Assembly (NCBI GenBank): GCA_013368495.1
Contig: LUCH01000970.1
Coordinates: 11,132 to 75,131 of the forward strand
From: Paragonimus heterotremus
Taxonomy: Eukaryota > Platyhelminthes > Trematoda > Plagiorchiida > Troglotrematidae
Length of the DNA stretch: 64,000 bases
Direction of reading: 5' to 3'
The translations under genes and the position numbers were made by a program. The first letter of the stretch is position 1; every line of letters starts with the position of its first letter. The notes under the pieces are model-generated. The model saw only the letters and a list, made by a program, of their open reading frames with translations, ran no database searches and was not told where the DNA came from. This document shows, in pieces, positions 24,506 to 36,649 of this stretch.

Positions 24506-25584
24506 AAGTAGTCTTCAAAAAATTATGATTTTTAAGTTGTGATCCTTGGTCGCTTTTGTTTTTTAAGTTCTTACAGTATACAATTTTGTCTAAGCTGAGC
24601 ATCGGTACACTACCAAATCAGCTGATTTGCTAGCTTGTAGTCCAAAGGGCTTTTAGGCAGGTAGTTTACGCGCACACGCGTACACGCACAAACAGATACG
24701 TCGATCGAACACCTGCTGACCAATCACCGGGCCTCGTTTTGTCAGGCTGTCTTCTGTCCTCTCGTTGCAACTGACCAATGAACTGTGAAATCAGATAATC
24801 GCCTGACCAATAGAACAGGCAGCTATTGTGTGACAGCTTGCAGTTTGTATGGCTGGTCTAGCAAGTTCTCTGTGATACGGGTTGACCGTAAAAACACCCG
24901 TCGAAGCGTGTCCACTCCTGTAGTTTCATTTGTTCGGTTGTCTGAATGGTGGGCATTCCTAACGAAACCTGGCACATATTGTGTTGGTTACGCTATAGAG
25001 CAGACGAGTAGATTGGTGAATAAAGAAAAATTCGATCTGTGTCATGTTATTCTTTTGTTTAGTAGGGCAGCCCCTGAACGCTGCCCTTGTGTTGGCTGGT
25101 AATCAGTGTTCTAACGAACCTCCTTTTGCCAGCACGCCTGTGTCGCATCCAGTAACCTTCCTATCAACCTCAAAGCGGGATACACGGGAATGGTTTCCAC
25201 ATTCTCTATTGGTTGTAACATGGGAGAATTACATCAAAAATATGTCAGATTTGACCATCTGCATTTGGCTCCCGCGTGTTGTCATAAGGGTTCACATGCT
25301 TGATTGATAGTATCACTTATAAAGAGGAATTTCCGATACAATTACTGATATCTCCACACTAACTAACTCAGCTAGATTATATTCTCTAAACTAAGTTACT
25401 TTCACTATTTACTAAAATGTTGCTTTAATGAGTGAGAGTTTGGTATCGTGATTTGTAGTTCAAATTTCATCACAACGGCCTTGAGCATAATCAGAAGGTA
25501 TCATGACTCAAGCCGCCGCCGCTTATCTAGAAGAAGACGTTACTAGGGCGTTAACGCTCAGTAAATAAGACTAGGCGAAAAAAT
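24506..25584. other. No gene; three CCAAT boxes and an AATAAA, possible solo LTR
   Basis: GACCAAT occurs at 24718, 24773 and 24805, upstream of an AATAAA-type signal at about 25019. The order (CCAAT boxes, then a poly(A) signal about 200 bp on) is LTR-like, but I could not find matching TG...CA ends, a target duplication or a primer binding site. Frames at 24785-25102 and 25044-25307 look incidental. From about 25310 the DNA is plain and may include the 3' untranslated part of the RTE-like element that ends at about 25585. Confidence 0.35.
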
Positions 25585-25589
25585 TAGGA

Positions 25590-26950
25590 ATGGTATGAAT
25601 GCAGACACGCCATTGGCTGCGGCACACCACCATCTCGGATAGCGTTCCTATCCAGCGATTTGTGATCACGGGAACCCCAACTATGTAGGCGACACGTACC
25701 CGCTTCATTCAGTGGAAAAGTCAGAGCTTCCATATTTCGTCGCCGCGTTGTTGCTTCACTACCACACGGTGTTATCTAACTGTTGGTGGTCCTAATATGT
25801 ATTGCCCGCTACGGTATGCTCAAGTGGCATGCGGAGTACGCGACTCAACCATCGCAAGCTGTGCAGCCTGACTAGTTGACCATTTCCTCACTTATCTCGA
25901 GTGTTCCAGAACACTCGCCGGTGAGCGGCCGTATTGCTCACGCGACCATTCAGTTTGATGTAAGCTAATTGACAGAGAGAGAAACGGTCAAATACAGCGA
26001 GACTGTTGACATCTTCGTTGCACACGAGCCACGTTTCCGAACCAAAGAGCAAAACTGAACGCACACAAGCATTATGCGCCGTTCTTTTCAGCAACAGCTA
26101 GATGTCTTCTCGACGCCACAGATGACGCAGGTTGACAAAGGCAACTCGTGCCTTTACTGTCCTTCCTGATATCTCACCATCAATATTACAGGTTGACGAT
26201 ATGATACTACCTAGAAATGTGAGGCCATCCACAGTTTCAAATGCATTAAAGAAGGTAAGAATGGGAATTCTCCAGTCTTGAAGAAGCACTTTGCGTTTTG
26301 CAGTTGCGAAGCACATTCCATGCAAACCACTCCAATCACTCACCTTGTTCAGCATGGTTTACATGTCTTCGGCAGAGGGGCTAAGTAAGACAATGTCGTC
26401 CGCATACTCCATATCGGACAGCCTAGCGACAGCAAGAAACTCAACATCAAGCTCACTGGGTTTCTCAAGCGCAGCCTCCAGAATATCATACATGAAAAGA
26501 TTGCACAGGAAGAGGTGGACATTCACAACAAGTGATTAACGCCCAAAACACTTGTTCATAAACCCCCACCCTGCTTGCAGATTGAGTATACAGTGGTCTC
26601 AACAGATTCAAGTATTCCGTTACAAAGAAGACAGTTCCAGAGAGCGCTATGAACACCCTTTAGATCTAAAAAGACTACGCCTATCGACTGCTTGTAAGAG
26701 TACCGATGCTCCAAGATACGTCGTGAGGTGAAAATGTGATCACCGCATCCTCTACCGGACTTGGATCCCGCCTATTTTTCATGTATCTGACATTTTCTGG
26801 GCTTAGTGAGCCGACATAGAAGGAGACCAATGGGTAACTTGGATGCAACGAACCTGTCAAGTTGGCTAATTCAATGAAAAAGCCTGCTATTCTCAGGTAA
26901 AAATATTCGTTCCACCTCTTTCGACTATCCAACCAAGTGGCGCACACGGT
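25590..26950 (-). pseudogene. RT and C-terminal region of RTE-like copy A
   Basis: Pieces appear in the right order on the minus strand. RWNEYFYLRIAGFFIELANL lies near 26905, then SPVEDAV (where active copies have a GEDGI-like block). LFNLFMYDILEAAL-like text leads to LSDMEYADDIVLL, with YADD intact at 26395-26406. MCFATAKRKVLLQDW, FLGSIIS and RHLWRREDI follow, then LLFGSETW, VFDRFSLCQLAYI, LRWLSRVLRMP and a frameshifted ending with QWRVCIH near 25600. YADD holds the two catalytic aspartates of reverse transcriptase. A TAA interrupts 10 codons after it and several frame changes follow, so no protein is made. The assignment to the RTE clade rests on this motif order, not on a database search. 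Confidence 0.85.
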
Positions 26951-27261
26951 CTTTGCGAAGGCTTTTGGTCAGGTTGCATTTTCTCGCTGGTCATCGTCAT
27001 ATTCAGGACCAGATGGACTTGAACGACGTTTGTTTATAAGGTTCACCGACGCATCAGGAACCGAGTCCTGTCGCAACTGAACAGCTCCTTCAAAACATAG
27101 CTATCTACAAGTTTTCATAGCTACTGCGAGTTGTTCCGAGAGTCCGTTGAGTTCTTGTGACTGAGTTGAACTGGGCACGCACAACAGCATGATCCCAGCC
27201 CGGTTTTTTCTCCAAATCCCCGGACACTCTTTGACGGAGTGGCGCTAACTGTAACTGACTG

Positions 27262-28021
27262 CTATGTAATCAAGTTTTGTCCATGGCTGAGAAACACAAG
27301 GAGGTCTTCGTGTAACTCAATGCATATGCCTGTATTGAAATGCGGTACTTGGAATATGGAGATCATGGGATGCGCACAGTTGTAGCAGTCTTTTGCCACT
27401 GTCAATGTGTTATACTTGCGCACCATCCATACCCCCAGGCGTTTCTGTCCTGGAGAAAGACGATCAAGCTCAAAATTACAAACGCCGGCTAGCATGATGA
27501 TGTCAGAGTGTTTAGTGTGCATCAGAAGGCCAAAGGGAGCATCGAAAAACACATCTTTGGTGGCATCCGAGCAGCTGTCCGTTGGAACGTACGCTGATAT
27601 CATCAATATATACAACGTTCCTCTGATTTGCAATAACAGATTCTAACCGATGTAGTAAGTCTGACGGCACGCATGCGGTTGTTCACCTGGATCCAGTCGA
27701 GCAGACATTGGTCTGCTCTGGAGCTCAGTGCGATTCCAATTCCAGTTTGACCACGAGATTCATCTCCGGCGTCATCGGAGACCCTGAGAGATAAGCTCTT
27801 GGATCGACAACTGCCTGAAAGTAGGTTCAAGTGAATAGAATCGTAGACTTGTGTCGCCGATACACAGCACCCATCAAGCTCCAGGCTTGAGAGATTGCTT
27901 GATAGGGCAGGTTGTTGACCAGCTTATCGGAGAGTGTGGCATCAGTGTCTACCAGTTGGCTTGACTCTAGGAAACAACTACCATCCGAGGACACAGTGAA
28001 GGCAGAAAACTTGTGAGGCAA
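27262..28021 (-). pseudogene. AP-endonuclease domain of RTE-like copy A
   Basis: On the minus strand the amino-terminal block TLSDKLVNNLPYQ lies near 27945, followed by LDGCCVSATQVYDS (the SETR-type block, with the glutamate lost). Then GIALSSRADQCLLDWI is at about 27740, MISAYVPTDSCSDATKD at about 27600 and LAGVCNFELDRLSPGQ at about 27490. Active members have GDxN at the last site; here it reads GVCN, so a key aspartate is missing. In the living element this domain nicks the target DNA to prime reverse transcription. Three or more frame changes separate the blocks. The matching domain of copy B keeps other residues, so the two complement each other as evidence for the family. Confidence 0.8.
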
Positions 28022-28356
28022 AATAGACGGAGAAACTCGTAATGGTTGAACAGTGTCATAATCGGGAGAATGATAGCTTCTGATACTTCTCGGTCGTTTA
28101 TGCCGCAGAAGTGGCTCGAGGTACCCCTATTCCGAGTCTCAGACTCAAAAGTATAATCTGCGAGACAAGAGAAAACAAAGTTTTCTGGGAAGGATCCTAC
28201 CCTGAGCCAATGACTCAACAATCTGACTCTTATGGTAATAGGAGGCTTGCCTAGCCCGAAGGTGTAGTGGATGAGACAGTGCTGTCTGATTCCGATCAGT
28301 ACTGCGCGCTGTGGATGTGTCCGAATCCATATCAGGCTTTTGAATGAAACCAGCAG

Positions 28357-31300
28357 TTTTGCAACCGTATTGGATAATGCGCCTACATTAAGGATCAACC
28401 GTTGGGTGGTCGAAGTGATCTTTATTTGAGAGTAACTTTTTCAATCCCCTCCATCTTTATTCAAGAGACAACAGTGGTAAACCTCTTAAACTAGTGCTTT
28501 TGTATGCCCACATAATCGTGTCTCACTACCTACGCACTCCTATGTGGTTGGTAATGCGATATACAACCGTATGAACATGACTGTGTTTTCATCTGACTGC
28601 TCCCGTTTGGCTCGACCACTGAGTCATGGTGGTAGAATAGATCAGGAGTAACTCAGAGTTACAGAAAGGGGAGTGTTAAATGTGGTGAAACAGTGTTGGA
28701 CCTATTTTAGTCGGGGCCATTACCGATGGTATGGCTGCTATTTTAGTCTCCGTCAGAATTGTTTAAGACCGCCATCGTCTAGGTAAATGAACGATATCAC
28801 CTCTAGGAAGAGAGATGAACACAGAAGAGGATAATGAGAAAATGTACCATTGGAGTCGACAGAGTGACTCCTCAACTTCCTAAATGTGAGAATCTGGGTT
28901 ATTTTTGGCTTGATGTTGATAAAGTGATCTGGCTACCCCGAGTTCAGCTCCCACATTGACCTGTAAATATCAATGTATCATTACGTTGGATTGCATAACA
29001 TCATTGGTTCAATCGATTCTCCTCCGAGTTCAGTATTCATGCGTGATATGGATGATGACGACGCGATTAGGAAAGCAGAAGAGCAAAAGATGATCACGTG
29101 TGGAAACAGCTCATTTATGGCCTGTTGTAAGCGCGTCAAAGCCACCTGTGTGCCTCACACTCGTGCTGAGACTCAAGCTGCGTTCTGATTGGTCGCGACT
29201 TCAAGGACCAACCACTCATTCATCCACGCACATAATAATGACGCTACCGCTTGTAAATGCGACGACACAGCTCTGAGTCACGTGTTCTCTCTACCGTTGT
29301 TATAGCCTGTAAGACCTATTGTTGATTGCACTCGAACAGGAATACAACATGGTCATTCTCATAGGTGTGTACTATCACATGCAAATCAAATTTGTGTTCT
29401 AAATTCTGTGATTTACATGTGTTCATCACGGGCAACAACTGCGCTTATTACTCGATATTTGATATACTTGATTCTTGTTTTCGAACTTCGCGACTGTTGT
29501 GATATCCTCAATGGTCGCTGTCATCCATCAACCCGCATAAGATGACCTTACACATATTCGGTGCACAAGGGATTTCGCATTGTTAGTTTCTTGTTAAGGA
29601 AATGAGCGACCTACCTACCCTGCTGAAACGACATATGATTTCCAAGCGTGCGTAGGCCTAAATAAGCTGCCCTAACCACAGAAAACTCTACTAGCTACTC
29701 TCCAAATACTCTAGTCTTATTAACGTAAATGCACGTTGAGTTCCATAGTGTGTGCTGTTCCGTAATAAGTTGCTGACTTCAGCAGTCAGTCGTGTCACAC
29801 TTCAGATTACTTTATTCATCTAATTGGTGTAGATACCTTTCCTGGTAGTGTTCAAAATTTCCAAGAGCCCGCCGAAGTCAGATAGGTAACTTCTTGTCAA
29901 AGTGGCCCCAGGTTTTACACTGTGATTCTAATCTGGCAGACACGGTGGCCAAAGAGAAGTGCAACTGTTGTGTATCGCGTTCAATTGTTCCACTACCATC
30001 ATACAATAAGACCGGATACTATCATCCTGTAGCCTGTGACTCGTCCCACTGACAACGATAACAGCTGACATTGTGAACTATTACATTATTCCTGTTTGGC
30101 GACATTTGTCTGTAACGTCTTCTTCCATTCATTCGGATCGTTCACCGTACGAGTAGTGAACTGCTGTTGTCTTGACTAATTGGTTGCTTGAGCTCTTTAA
30201 TGAATGGTTTTCTTGCCCCCTGTTATGTCACATCCGCTTCGGTTCCCTTGTAACCAGTATAGCAAAAGTCTAGACTTGATAGCAAGTTCTTGTGGTAAGT
30301 CAAGATGGCGCAAAATCACATGCGACTACTTTCTATTTTCTAGGTCGGTGACTATAGAAACACTTAAACTAACTCGGACGAACCCGAGGAGTAGAAACGA
30401 AATGTTTATCCAAAGTTGTGCTTGGTAGATAAGACAGCATAGCTACAACCCTGTGTGTGAATGGAACATTCAAACTCTTGCCCTTAAACCTGCTGCGCTG
30501 TCTAACCGTGAAAGGGACGCAATTACTGCGGTGTAAGGAGGAGTATCATGTGAGAACGAGAGTGCACATCACCACAGTACGGTAAAGCAACTCTTTCGAC
30601 GCCAGTTTCAAGAATATGAATCCACATGCTGTTACGCTACATACAGCAACATCCCATGGCCCAGTCAACCATCGTCTTTTTACGGATGTCATTTGGCAGG
30701 CTTTTTGAACACCCGAATTCCATGTTGCTTTTGTTCAGATGTCATCTCAATGTACATGAAGAAGCTAGAAACTAGTGCAGCTTGTATAGCCAACAGATTC
30801 ATTGTTGTAGTCCTTAGTCGTGTACAGTTGTTGTCTTTCGATACTCAGCTTCAAAAATCCGTATTCAAGCCTCCAACTCGTTTGGTGCACTTTCGTCTGT
30901 TCTTTCTGTCCATTTTCATCGTCTTTGCAGTCCATCATCTAGAAAACCCTGACATTCTAATAGCATTGCTAGAACTAAGTCAGCCTGCTCATGCTCGATA
31001 ATCAGTTAGCAATTAAGATAGGCTAGCTTGCTACTTTGTGGCTCACCTCTGATCACTCTAATAGTGCAGAATGTGATTAATTCACTGATGATACGACCAC
31101 TTGATGCAGTTCTGAGTTCACGAACACTGCGTCATGTGATCAACGCGTGCTTAAGTTGCCACATCAGTGGGTTCTCTAAGTCTGATGTTGCTTCCTGTAA
31201 CTGTAATTCTTATTTTCTGGAAAATTTTCTGCTGACATATTGTACCCCAAACGTTGATCCTCAATGGAACATGATCAATCGTCAGTACTTACTTTGTTCC

Positions 31301-34104
31301 TGCTACCATAAATGTTCACTTACATCAAACCGTATAGCCATCAACTTTACAAACTTCGACATGCATCCGTTCACTTTGGGTCGCCCTTCTTTGAGCTCCA
31401 CTGTTCATCAGGGTCTTTACAATAGTCTGGTGTCCTAAAATCGATCAGGCCCATTCGTTAGGTCGATGAACCCACTGTGTCATCGGTTCTACGGTCAGTT
31501 ATTGACGCACATCGTTTGAGTGAAAAACTGGATCGACAAGCTATCGTTTCGTTTCGGGCAAGCAATTCTACTCAAGGTTGTCAAAGTGCTAAAGCCTTCA
31601 CGCACCACATGATTACGGTGATTGCCATACTATGTCACTAATGACCATGCAGGAAGTGATAGTGAAAACGGTCTTCCTTCTTGACTTGACCTTGTCATCC
31701 TTCGATAATCAAGTAGGGTAGTATTCCAACATTTTTTGAAGGATTTGTTGAAATGACAAGAGTATGTTGACGATCTCCTTGTTCTATTTTATGTCAGTCG
31801 ACAAATTCTGCAACCCTTTCGCCTATATAAAGTTAACGGCTGTGCACTAGTACTGTTACATGCCTCCAGATGTGCACTTTTTGAGTAACTAGAGGCAGCG
31901 CATTTCTACTTCCGAGGTCGATTACCGATCTCGCGTCAATTCAAACTCATTGGATCAATTGTCAGAACTTGGTAGTTTTCAGTTCAGTCTCTAGTATCGT
32001 TTGACTTACTGAGGTTGTGTTGATCACAAATCTGTATCGCATCGTCGGCCTAACACAACAGCCCCCGGTTACTGTTTCACTCATTTTTCCGGATCACATC
32101 TGCTTGTGGCATACAATTTTTTCTTACGCTGATTGAGCCTAGAATTCGTGTATTGTTTAGGGCATCAACGTTATATGGTCACACGAGTGGACTTATGGAT
32201 GTGCCACGATCAATTTTGTAACATTTTCTTTAGTTAGAAAAGAATAAACGACCTTCGTAAAAACCCCGTTTAGTACAGGCTAGTGGCGTCAGCCATGTGG
32301 TTACAGAAGAACAGGCATTTTGTCACATAATGTTACCGAATTATCACCAGTATACGAGTGGCCTATACTTACGTCGCGAGGAGCGCCGATGGATTACGTA
32401 CCAAATAGAAATTCTGACAACTAATTTATCAGTAATGTGATTGATCACCAAACGGTCTACATGTTCAGCTCATCATGCAAGCACCTCCCACACACGGTCA
32501 CACTTCACACTGTCAGCACCGTCCATGTTACGCAGAGTCAAAACACGTCTGCATTTCGGTGCATTGTCAACGTTATGTAAGGGGCAATGGTGTCCAAACA
32601 CAATCAATTTTGGCAAGCCGTTAGTACGTTGCCTGCAACAAACTGTGCATGTTGGTTGAAGTATGCATTAAACGTTGGTAAGAAGGCCTTGCGTTTGTGA
32701 ATAGCACTTTCCGAACAGTTTGGCAGTACCAAACATCCCAATGGAAGTAGTCGACCGCTGACGGATAAGACAGCTTCCTTCTAATAACAACCACTCTGAC
32801 TCTGGTTGCGCTTGGCCATGCTCTAGGTGAGTCTGTTAATCTTCAGACACTTAGGTATACTGTGATGATACTTCACATACATAGGGATTCTTTCCAGACA
32901 TCTCTAATATATGTGTATCCTCTCCGACGCTTGCGACTGCCGTTTTATACACGAACGTCCAGTTCTCATGTTAATGGCTTAATGAACTTCCACCCTTTCG
33001 TGCATGCAACATAGATAGGTCATTTTACCTGTATGTAATTGGTTGGTTGGACATTGTGACTAATCTCAGCTATCGATCATTTACATTCTTCATCCATGAC
33101 TCCCTATTTCTTGCGTAACTTTGATGGAAAGGATGATTGTTTTGACTCCATGTATATATGTGCGTGTAATGGGATAGTAATCGGCTGTTGCACCTCGTTT
33201 CACACGCTTTTTGGTGTTATTCCTCTATCTTTACGTTGGATTCTGAGTATCGTCCATAGAACATCATAGCACCCCCGCATTTAGTGTGAGTGCCCGTTTG
33301 ACTGATGCTTGCTACAGAGCTGGAATTGTATACGACTCATTGACTAGCATGTGTATGAGAATATGTTAGTACAGGCGGTTTGACATACGACTGTCAAACA
33401 GCACCTTGTGAGTCTGCACCGTTTCTAATAAACTTGTATACCTCACGTTTAATAACGTTGTTTTTACTCACAATCCACATCGCTGTACAACAACACGTCA
33501 ACCTGCCTAACCGTCACGATACAAAAACCTTCTTCTAAGCGGCACAGCTGGAATTTTTATCTTTTCTTACTCGCCTTCATGCCGAATATAAAATTCACTT
33601 AGTCCGTGAAGAAAGTATCATATATGGACTTCTGACATAAACCAGTCATGCATGCGACCAAAAACTTGTCGAATCCACACCAGTTCAGTCACGTGCTGTG
33701 CACGTTTATTAACAGCCTATCTCGTTGTGTATTACCTACCGTTATGGGTATCAATCATTTGGTACTCACGTGATAGCTCTTCACACACACTGCTAACTCA
33801 CCATCTTTTCCACATTCAGTTAACAGCACAGCAACTCCATCCACCTGCGTTTGAACTGTCTCGTCCTGACACAAGATGGTTATCATTGTGCTATCCGGCC
33901 TGCTGTATATTAACTGAGACAATCATTTCGCTCCCTCAATTCGGTATTTGTGTTTTCCACTCTATCGACCTATGATTTTAATCGATTTTCAGTGATCGCG
34001 TTCTCATTTAGCTCGCCGTAAGGATCTGGCTATGGTCTCAAAGGCTCAGAATAATGTTAATAGTACTCCTTTGATGATCGCTCTCAAACCGACAGTCTAG
34101 GGCC
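28357..34104. other. No gene recognised; longest repeat-free stretch
   Basis: In 5.7 kb I find no SINE, LINE or LTR signature and no family-like protein. The longest frames (31028-31438 plus, 136 codons; 30693-31001 plus, 102 codons) are at chance length. A GATTGGT at about 29188 stands alone. If the window lies in an intron or intergenic desert, this is its unique background sequence. Confidence 0.5.
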
Positions 34105-34160
34105 GGTTCGGTCCTTATTCTTAATCACCAAATGAAGACAGTCCGAATAAGGATCGAACC
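34105..34160. repeat. Inverted pair of B-box-like sequences
   Basis: GGTTCGGTCCTTATTC (34105-34120) and the complement of GGTTCGATCCTTATTC (34145-34160) match at 15 of 16 positions across a 24-base spacer. Each begins with GGTTCGRTCC, which fits the pol III B box GGTTCGANNCC. Either two decayed tRNA-derived SINEs meet tail to tail here, or it is a palindrome that arose by local inversion. No convincing A box could be placed upstream of either half. Confidence 0.55.
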
Positions 34161-35394
34161 ATCAGTCTTTCGCGTTACAATCCTAAGTCTTTAAACATTC
34201 AATCACCAGGTCTATGAAAACCGCTTGTGACGGGAAAGTTGAATTGAAAATTGAGTTGTACTGTACACATCTCGCACGGTGTACTCTGTTTGCGTTGGTA
34301 AACTGAGTTAAATGGAAACAGTGTTACAATTCGCAATATGAGACAATTAAACATCAGTTCTAAGCGCGTTTCATCATGGTGGCTACCAGAGTAGAACTCG
34401 TAGGTAAGATTTTAGTATATTTATTCCACCATGTTAAGGGGGCACAATTCGAGGTGACTTCGTTTTTAATAATCTTCACTCGCCGTTCGTCAGTGTTACC
34501 GATAATTTTCACCTACCCTCGTATAAACACCGAGTGTGCGATACGAATTTTATTTCCCACACCCAGTTTCCTTATTTCTTACTCTAATGGAACTACCGGC
34601 TCTTTTTCGAATCAAAAAAAACGCCTGCCTGTCATCCTAATCAATCAAAACCGTCGGTTTACTTAACTCCGCCGAACATTCCTACAGAGGCGCCACTGGC
34701 TGAAACATTTGAAACTATCGAAGCTCGCTAACAGCTCAGGTTGTTGTGACCTTCTAACCCTACGATGAGCCGATCGTGGCGTTTCGCGACCATCGCACTC
34801 TACGAACGCAGCCCGGTATAATCCGGCGGCATGACCTTTCTTTGTATCAGTGAACTCACGAAGCAATACAGCTATGTTCTACCGACCGTAAGGTATCATC
34901 AAAGGCCGCCGATTCACTTAAATATTATCCTTTAGCTTTACTGACAACTGGTTTCACAATCTTGACCTCTTAATTTCTTGTGTACACGACTAAATGCATC
35001 TCAGGGCGTTCTTTGAATCGGTGAGCACCATAACTGTTGACCTGACTTCGTTGGTTAAACAAATGAGCTTTGAGATAATTTCCAACTGTTCACTTGTTTT
35101 CGATGATAGTCCGCCATTTAAGCGTCGTCTGTCAATCTCTCAAGTCCGATATCTCAGGTCGATTCACTTTTGCTTGCAAAAATTAAGGTAGATTCCGGTC
35201 AGAGAAACGGTATTTTGACCGCACACAGAGTCTGCATTAGGGTTTTGAGCATACCATCTCTTTCTGTCATCTCAATTGGTCTGTTCTCTGCCCAGCTGAT
35301 CAACGCATTGCACTGTATCTATGGATTTCCCCTAAAGCAATATCCACTAAGTACATTGGTATTCCTACTGAGTAGTTAAGAATTTCGGTTTACA
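34161..35394. other. No gene recognised
   Basis: Nothing but short frames (34376-34666 plus, 96 codons; 34663-34866 minus). It borders the SINE nest. Confidence 0.5.
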
Positions 35395-35550
35395 CAAACT
35401 GAACGTCACCCACAATTGATCGCAGCTGCCGCTTTCCCATAGACTATCCAGTCGGCCCCTTTCGAAATGAATCACTAGACTCATGTTTCGTTCCAATTAG
35501 AACTCGTCAGTAGTGCATATCCTTACCACTGTCGGCACTAGAACTCCTGC
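35395..35550 (-). mobile_element. tRNA-derived SINE (copy g)
   Basis: Read from the minus strand this is the body and tail of the SINE: GATATGCACTACTGACGAGT, then GGGGCCGACTGGATAGTCTA and a tail whose complement on the plus strand is CACCCACAATTGATCGCAGC. The tRNA-like head is short and worn. It lies tail-outward, immediately before copy h in the opposite orientation, so the pair forms an inverted repeat. Confidence 0.8.
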
Positions 35551-35559
35551 CATGCTGAT

Positions 35560-35838
35560 CATTACTCACAAGCGAAAGTGGTTGAGTGTTCACATACGGT
35601 AATTCCGTCGTGCCTAATGTGAGGTCAATGGCACAGTGGCAAACACGGTTGCCTGCTCATGAACAGCGTGTCCGTGGTTCAAGTCCCGGCAGTGGCGAGG
35701 ATATGTACTACTGACGAGCTCTAATGAGAGGGAAACTCAAGTCTAATGTTTCTTTTCGAAAGGGACCGATTGGAAAGTCTATGGGAATGCGACAGCTGCG
35801 ATCCGTTGTGGGTAATGTTTAATCTGTATGAAAATCAA
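35560..35838 (+). mobile_element. tRNA-derived SINE with readable pol III promoter (copy h)
   Basis: This is the clearest plus-strand copy. The A box TGGCACAGTGG is at 35629-35639 and the B box GGTTCAAGTCC at 35676-35686, 47 bases apart as in a tRNA gene. The body follows (GGCGAGGATATGTACTACTG, ACGAGCTCTAATGAG, TTTCGAAAGGGACCGATTGG), then a tail ending near ATCTGTATGAAAAT. About 70 bases of the non-tRNA head precede the A box. It has no coding potential; pol III transcription is inferred from the two boxes. Confidence 0.88.
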
Positions 35839-35864
35839 AATCCTCTACTACTCATCAGCAGTAG

Positions 35865-36205
35865 ATATTTCAATCAGCCCCTTTCGAAAAGTAACACTAG
35901 ACCAAAGTTTCACTCTTTCTACAGCACGTCTGTAGTGCATATCTTTGCCACGGTCAAGATTCGAAAGCCGACTACGTTTTCCTGAAGGAGATCGTGTTGA
36001 TTACTGTGCCATTGAGTAAATTATCGTATGCATATGCCCAACCACATTTATTCGTGAATAGTGTCCACACTGTCGAATCAGTTCGAGAGATGACCGGACA
36101 ACTGTCATTTTGACCCTGATCGATCACCCCACGATTAGGACTTCTCTCGAGGTTGAAGCCTCAGTAATCGTTATACATGTTGATCACTATTTTGATTACT
36201 AGATA
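35865..36205 (-). mobile_element. Long tRNA-derived SINE (copy d)
   Basis: It matches copy c at 24.2 kb over about 340 bp: the body (CCCTTTCGAAAAGTAACACT on the plus strand), the tRNA-like part (AGATTCGAAAGCCGACTACG) and the long head (CATTTTGACCCTGATCGATC, GATTAGGACTTCTCTCGAGG). The two A boxes differ; here the complement reads TGGCACAGTAA. With copies g, h and e it makes a nest of four SINEs in 1.1 kb. Confidence 0.9.
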
Positions 36206-36212
36206 GTAGTAA

Positions 36213-36500
36213 GGGATATTGGTTTGCATAAATTTGGCATCATTCAAAATTGGTCGCAACTGTCTCATTTCCATAGACAGTCCAGTAAACTCCTTTCGAA
36301 AAGACACACTATACTCGAGTTTCGCCCTTGTTAGACTACGTCACTTGTGCACATCCTTGTCACAGCCACGACCAGAACCCCGATCATGCTTTTATGAGGA
36401 GATCGTGTTGACCACACATTAAGTACTATTGAATTATGCAAAGGCTGTGTCACATTCATTTGTGAGTCATGCTCAGATTGCTCGATCCCCCGGGAGGAGA
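36213..36500 (-). mobile_element. tRNA-derived SINE (copy e)
   Basis: The plus strand shows the tail complement TTCCATAGACAGTCCAGTAA, then CTCCTTTCGAAAAGACACAC, GTGCACATCCTTGTCACAGC and the head complement GAGATCGTGTTGACCACACA, then part of the distal head (ACATTCATTTGTGAGTCATG). It is more diverged in the head than c and d. It sits directly after copy d in the same orientation. Confidence 0.75.
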
Positions 36501-36649
36501 GTGGAACAACACTGTCATCATTTTTAGCATTTAGCCCGACTCATATTTGCTCGGAGAAATAAGCCTCATGGTCCCCACATAGACTTTCACAAGTATGAGT
36601 TTCATTTCACGGTCATCTTTGTCGTAATCACAATCAATTGAAATCAGTC

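Larger units (their letters stand above)
25585..28356 (-). mobile_element. RTE-like non-LTR retrotransposon, nearly full length, dead (copy A)
   Basis: Reading the minus strand from 28356 to 25585 gives, in order: a 5' leader shared with copy B (LLSHWLRVGSFP), an AP-type endonuclease, a linker, the RT palm and the carboxyl-terminal region ending in a readable QWRVCIH. Total span is about 2.8 kb, close to a whole ORF of this class (endonuclease-RT in one protein of roughly 1000 residues). Many stops and frameshifts make it inactive. Homology to copy B (36.6-38.05 kb) stops at the same base on the 5' side (after the complement of GAATGAAACCAGYAG), so 28356 may be the true 5' end. I could not define the 3' tail. 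Confidence 0.85.

Noticed and set aside
31028..31438. 136-codon plus-strand frame
   Set aside because: Length is within chance, composition reflects T/C-rich DNA, and no motif is recognised.
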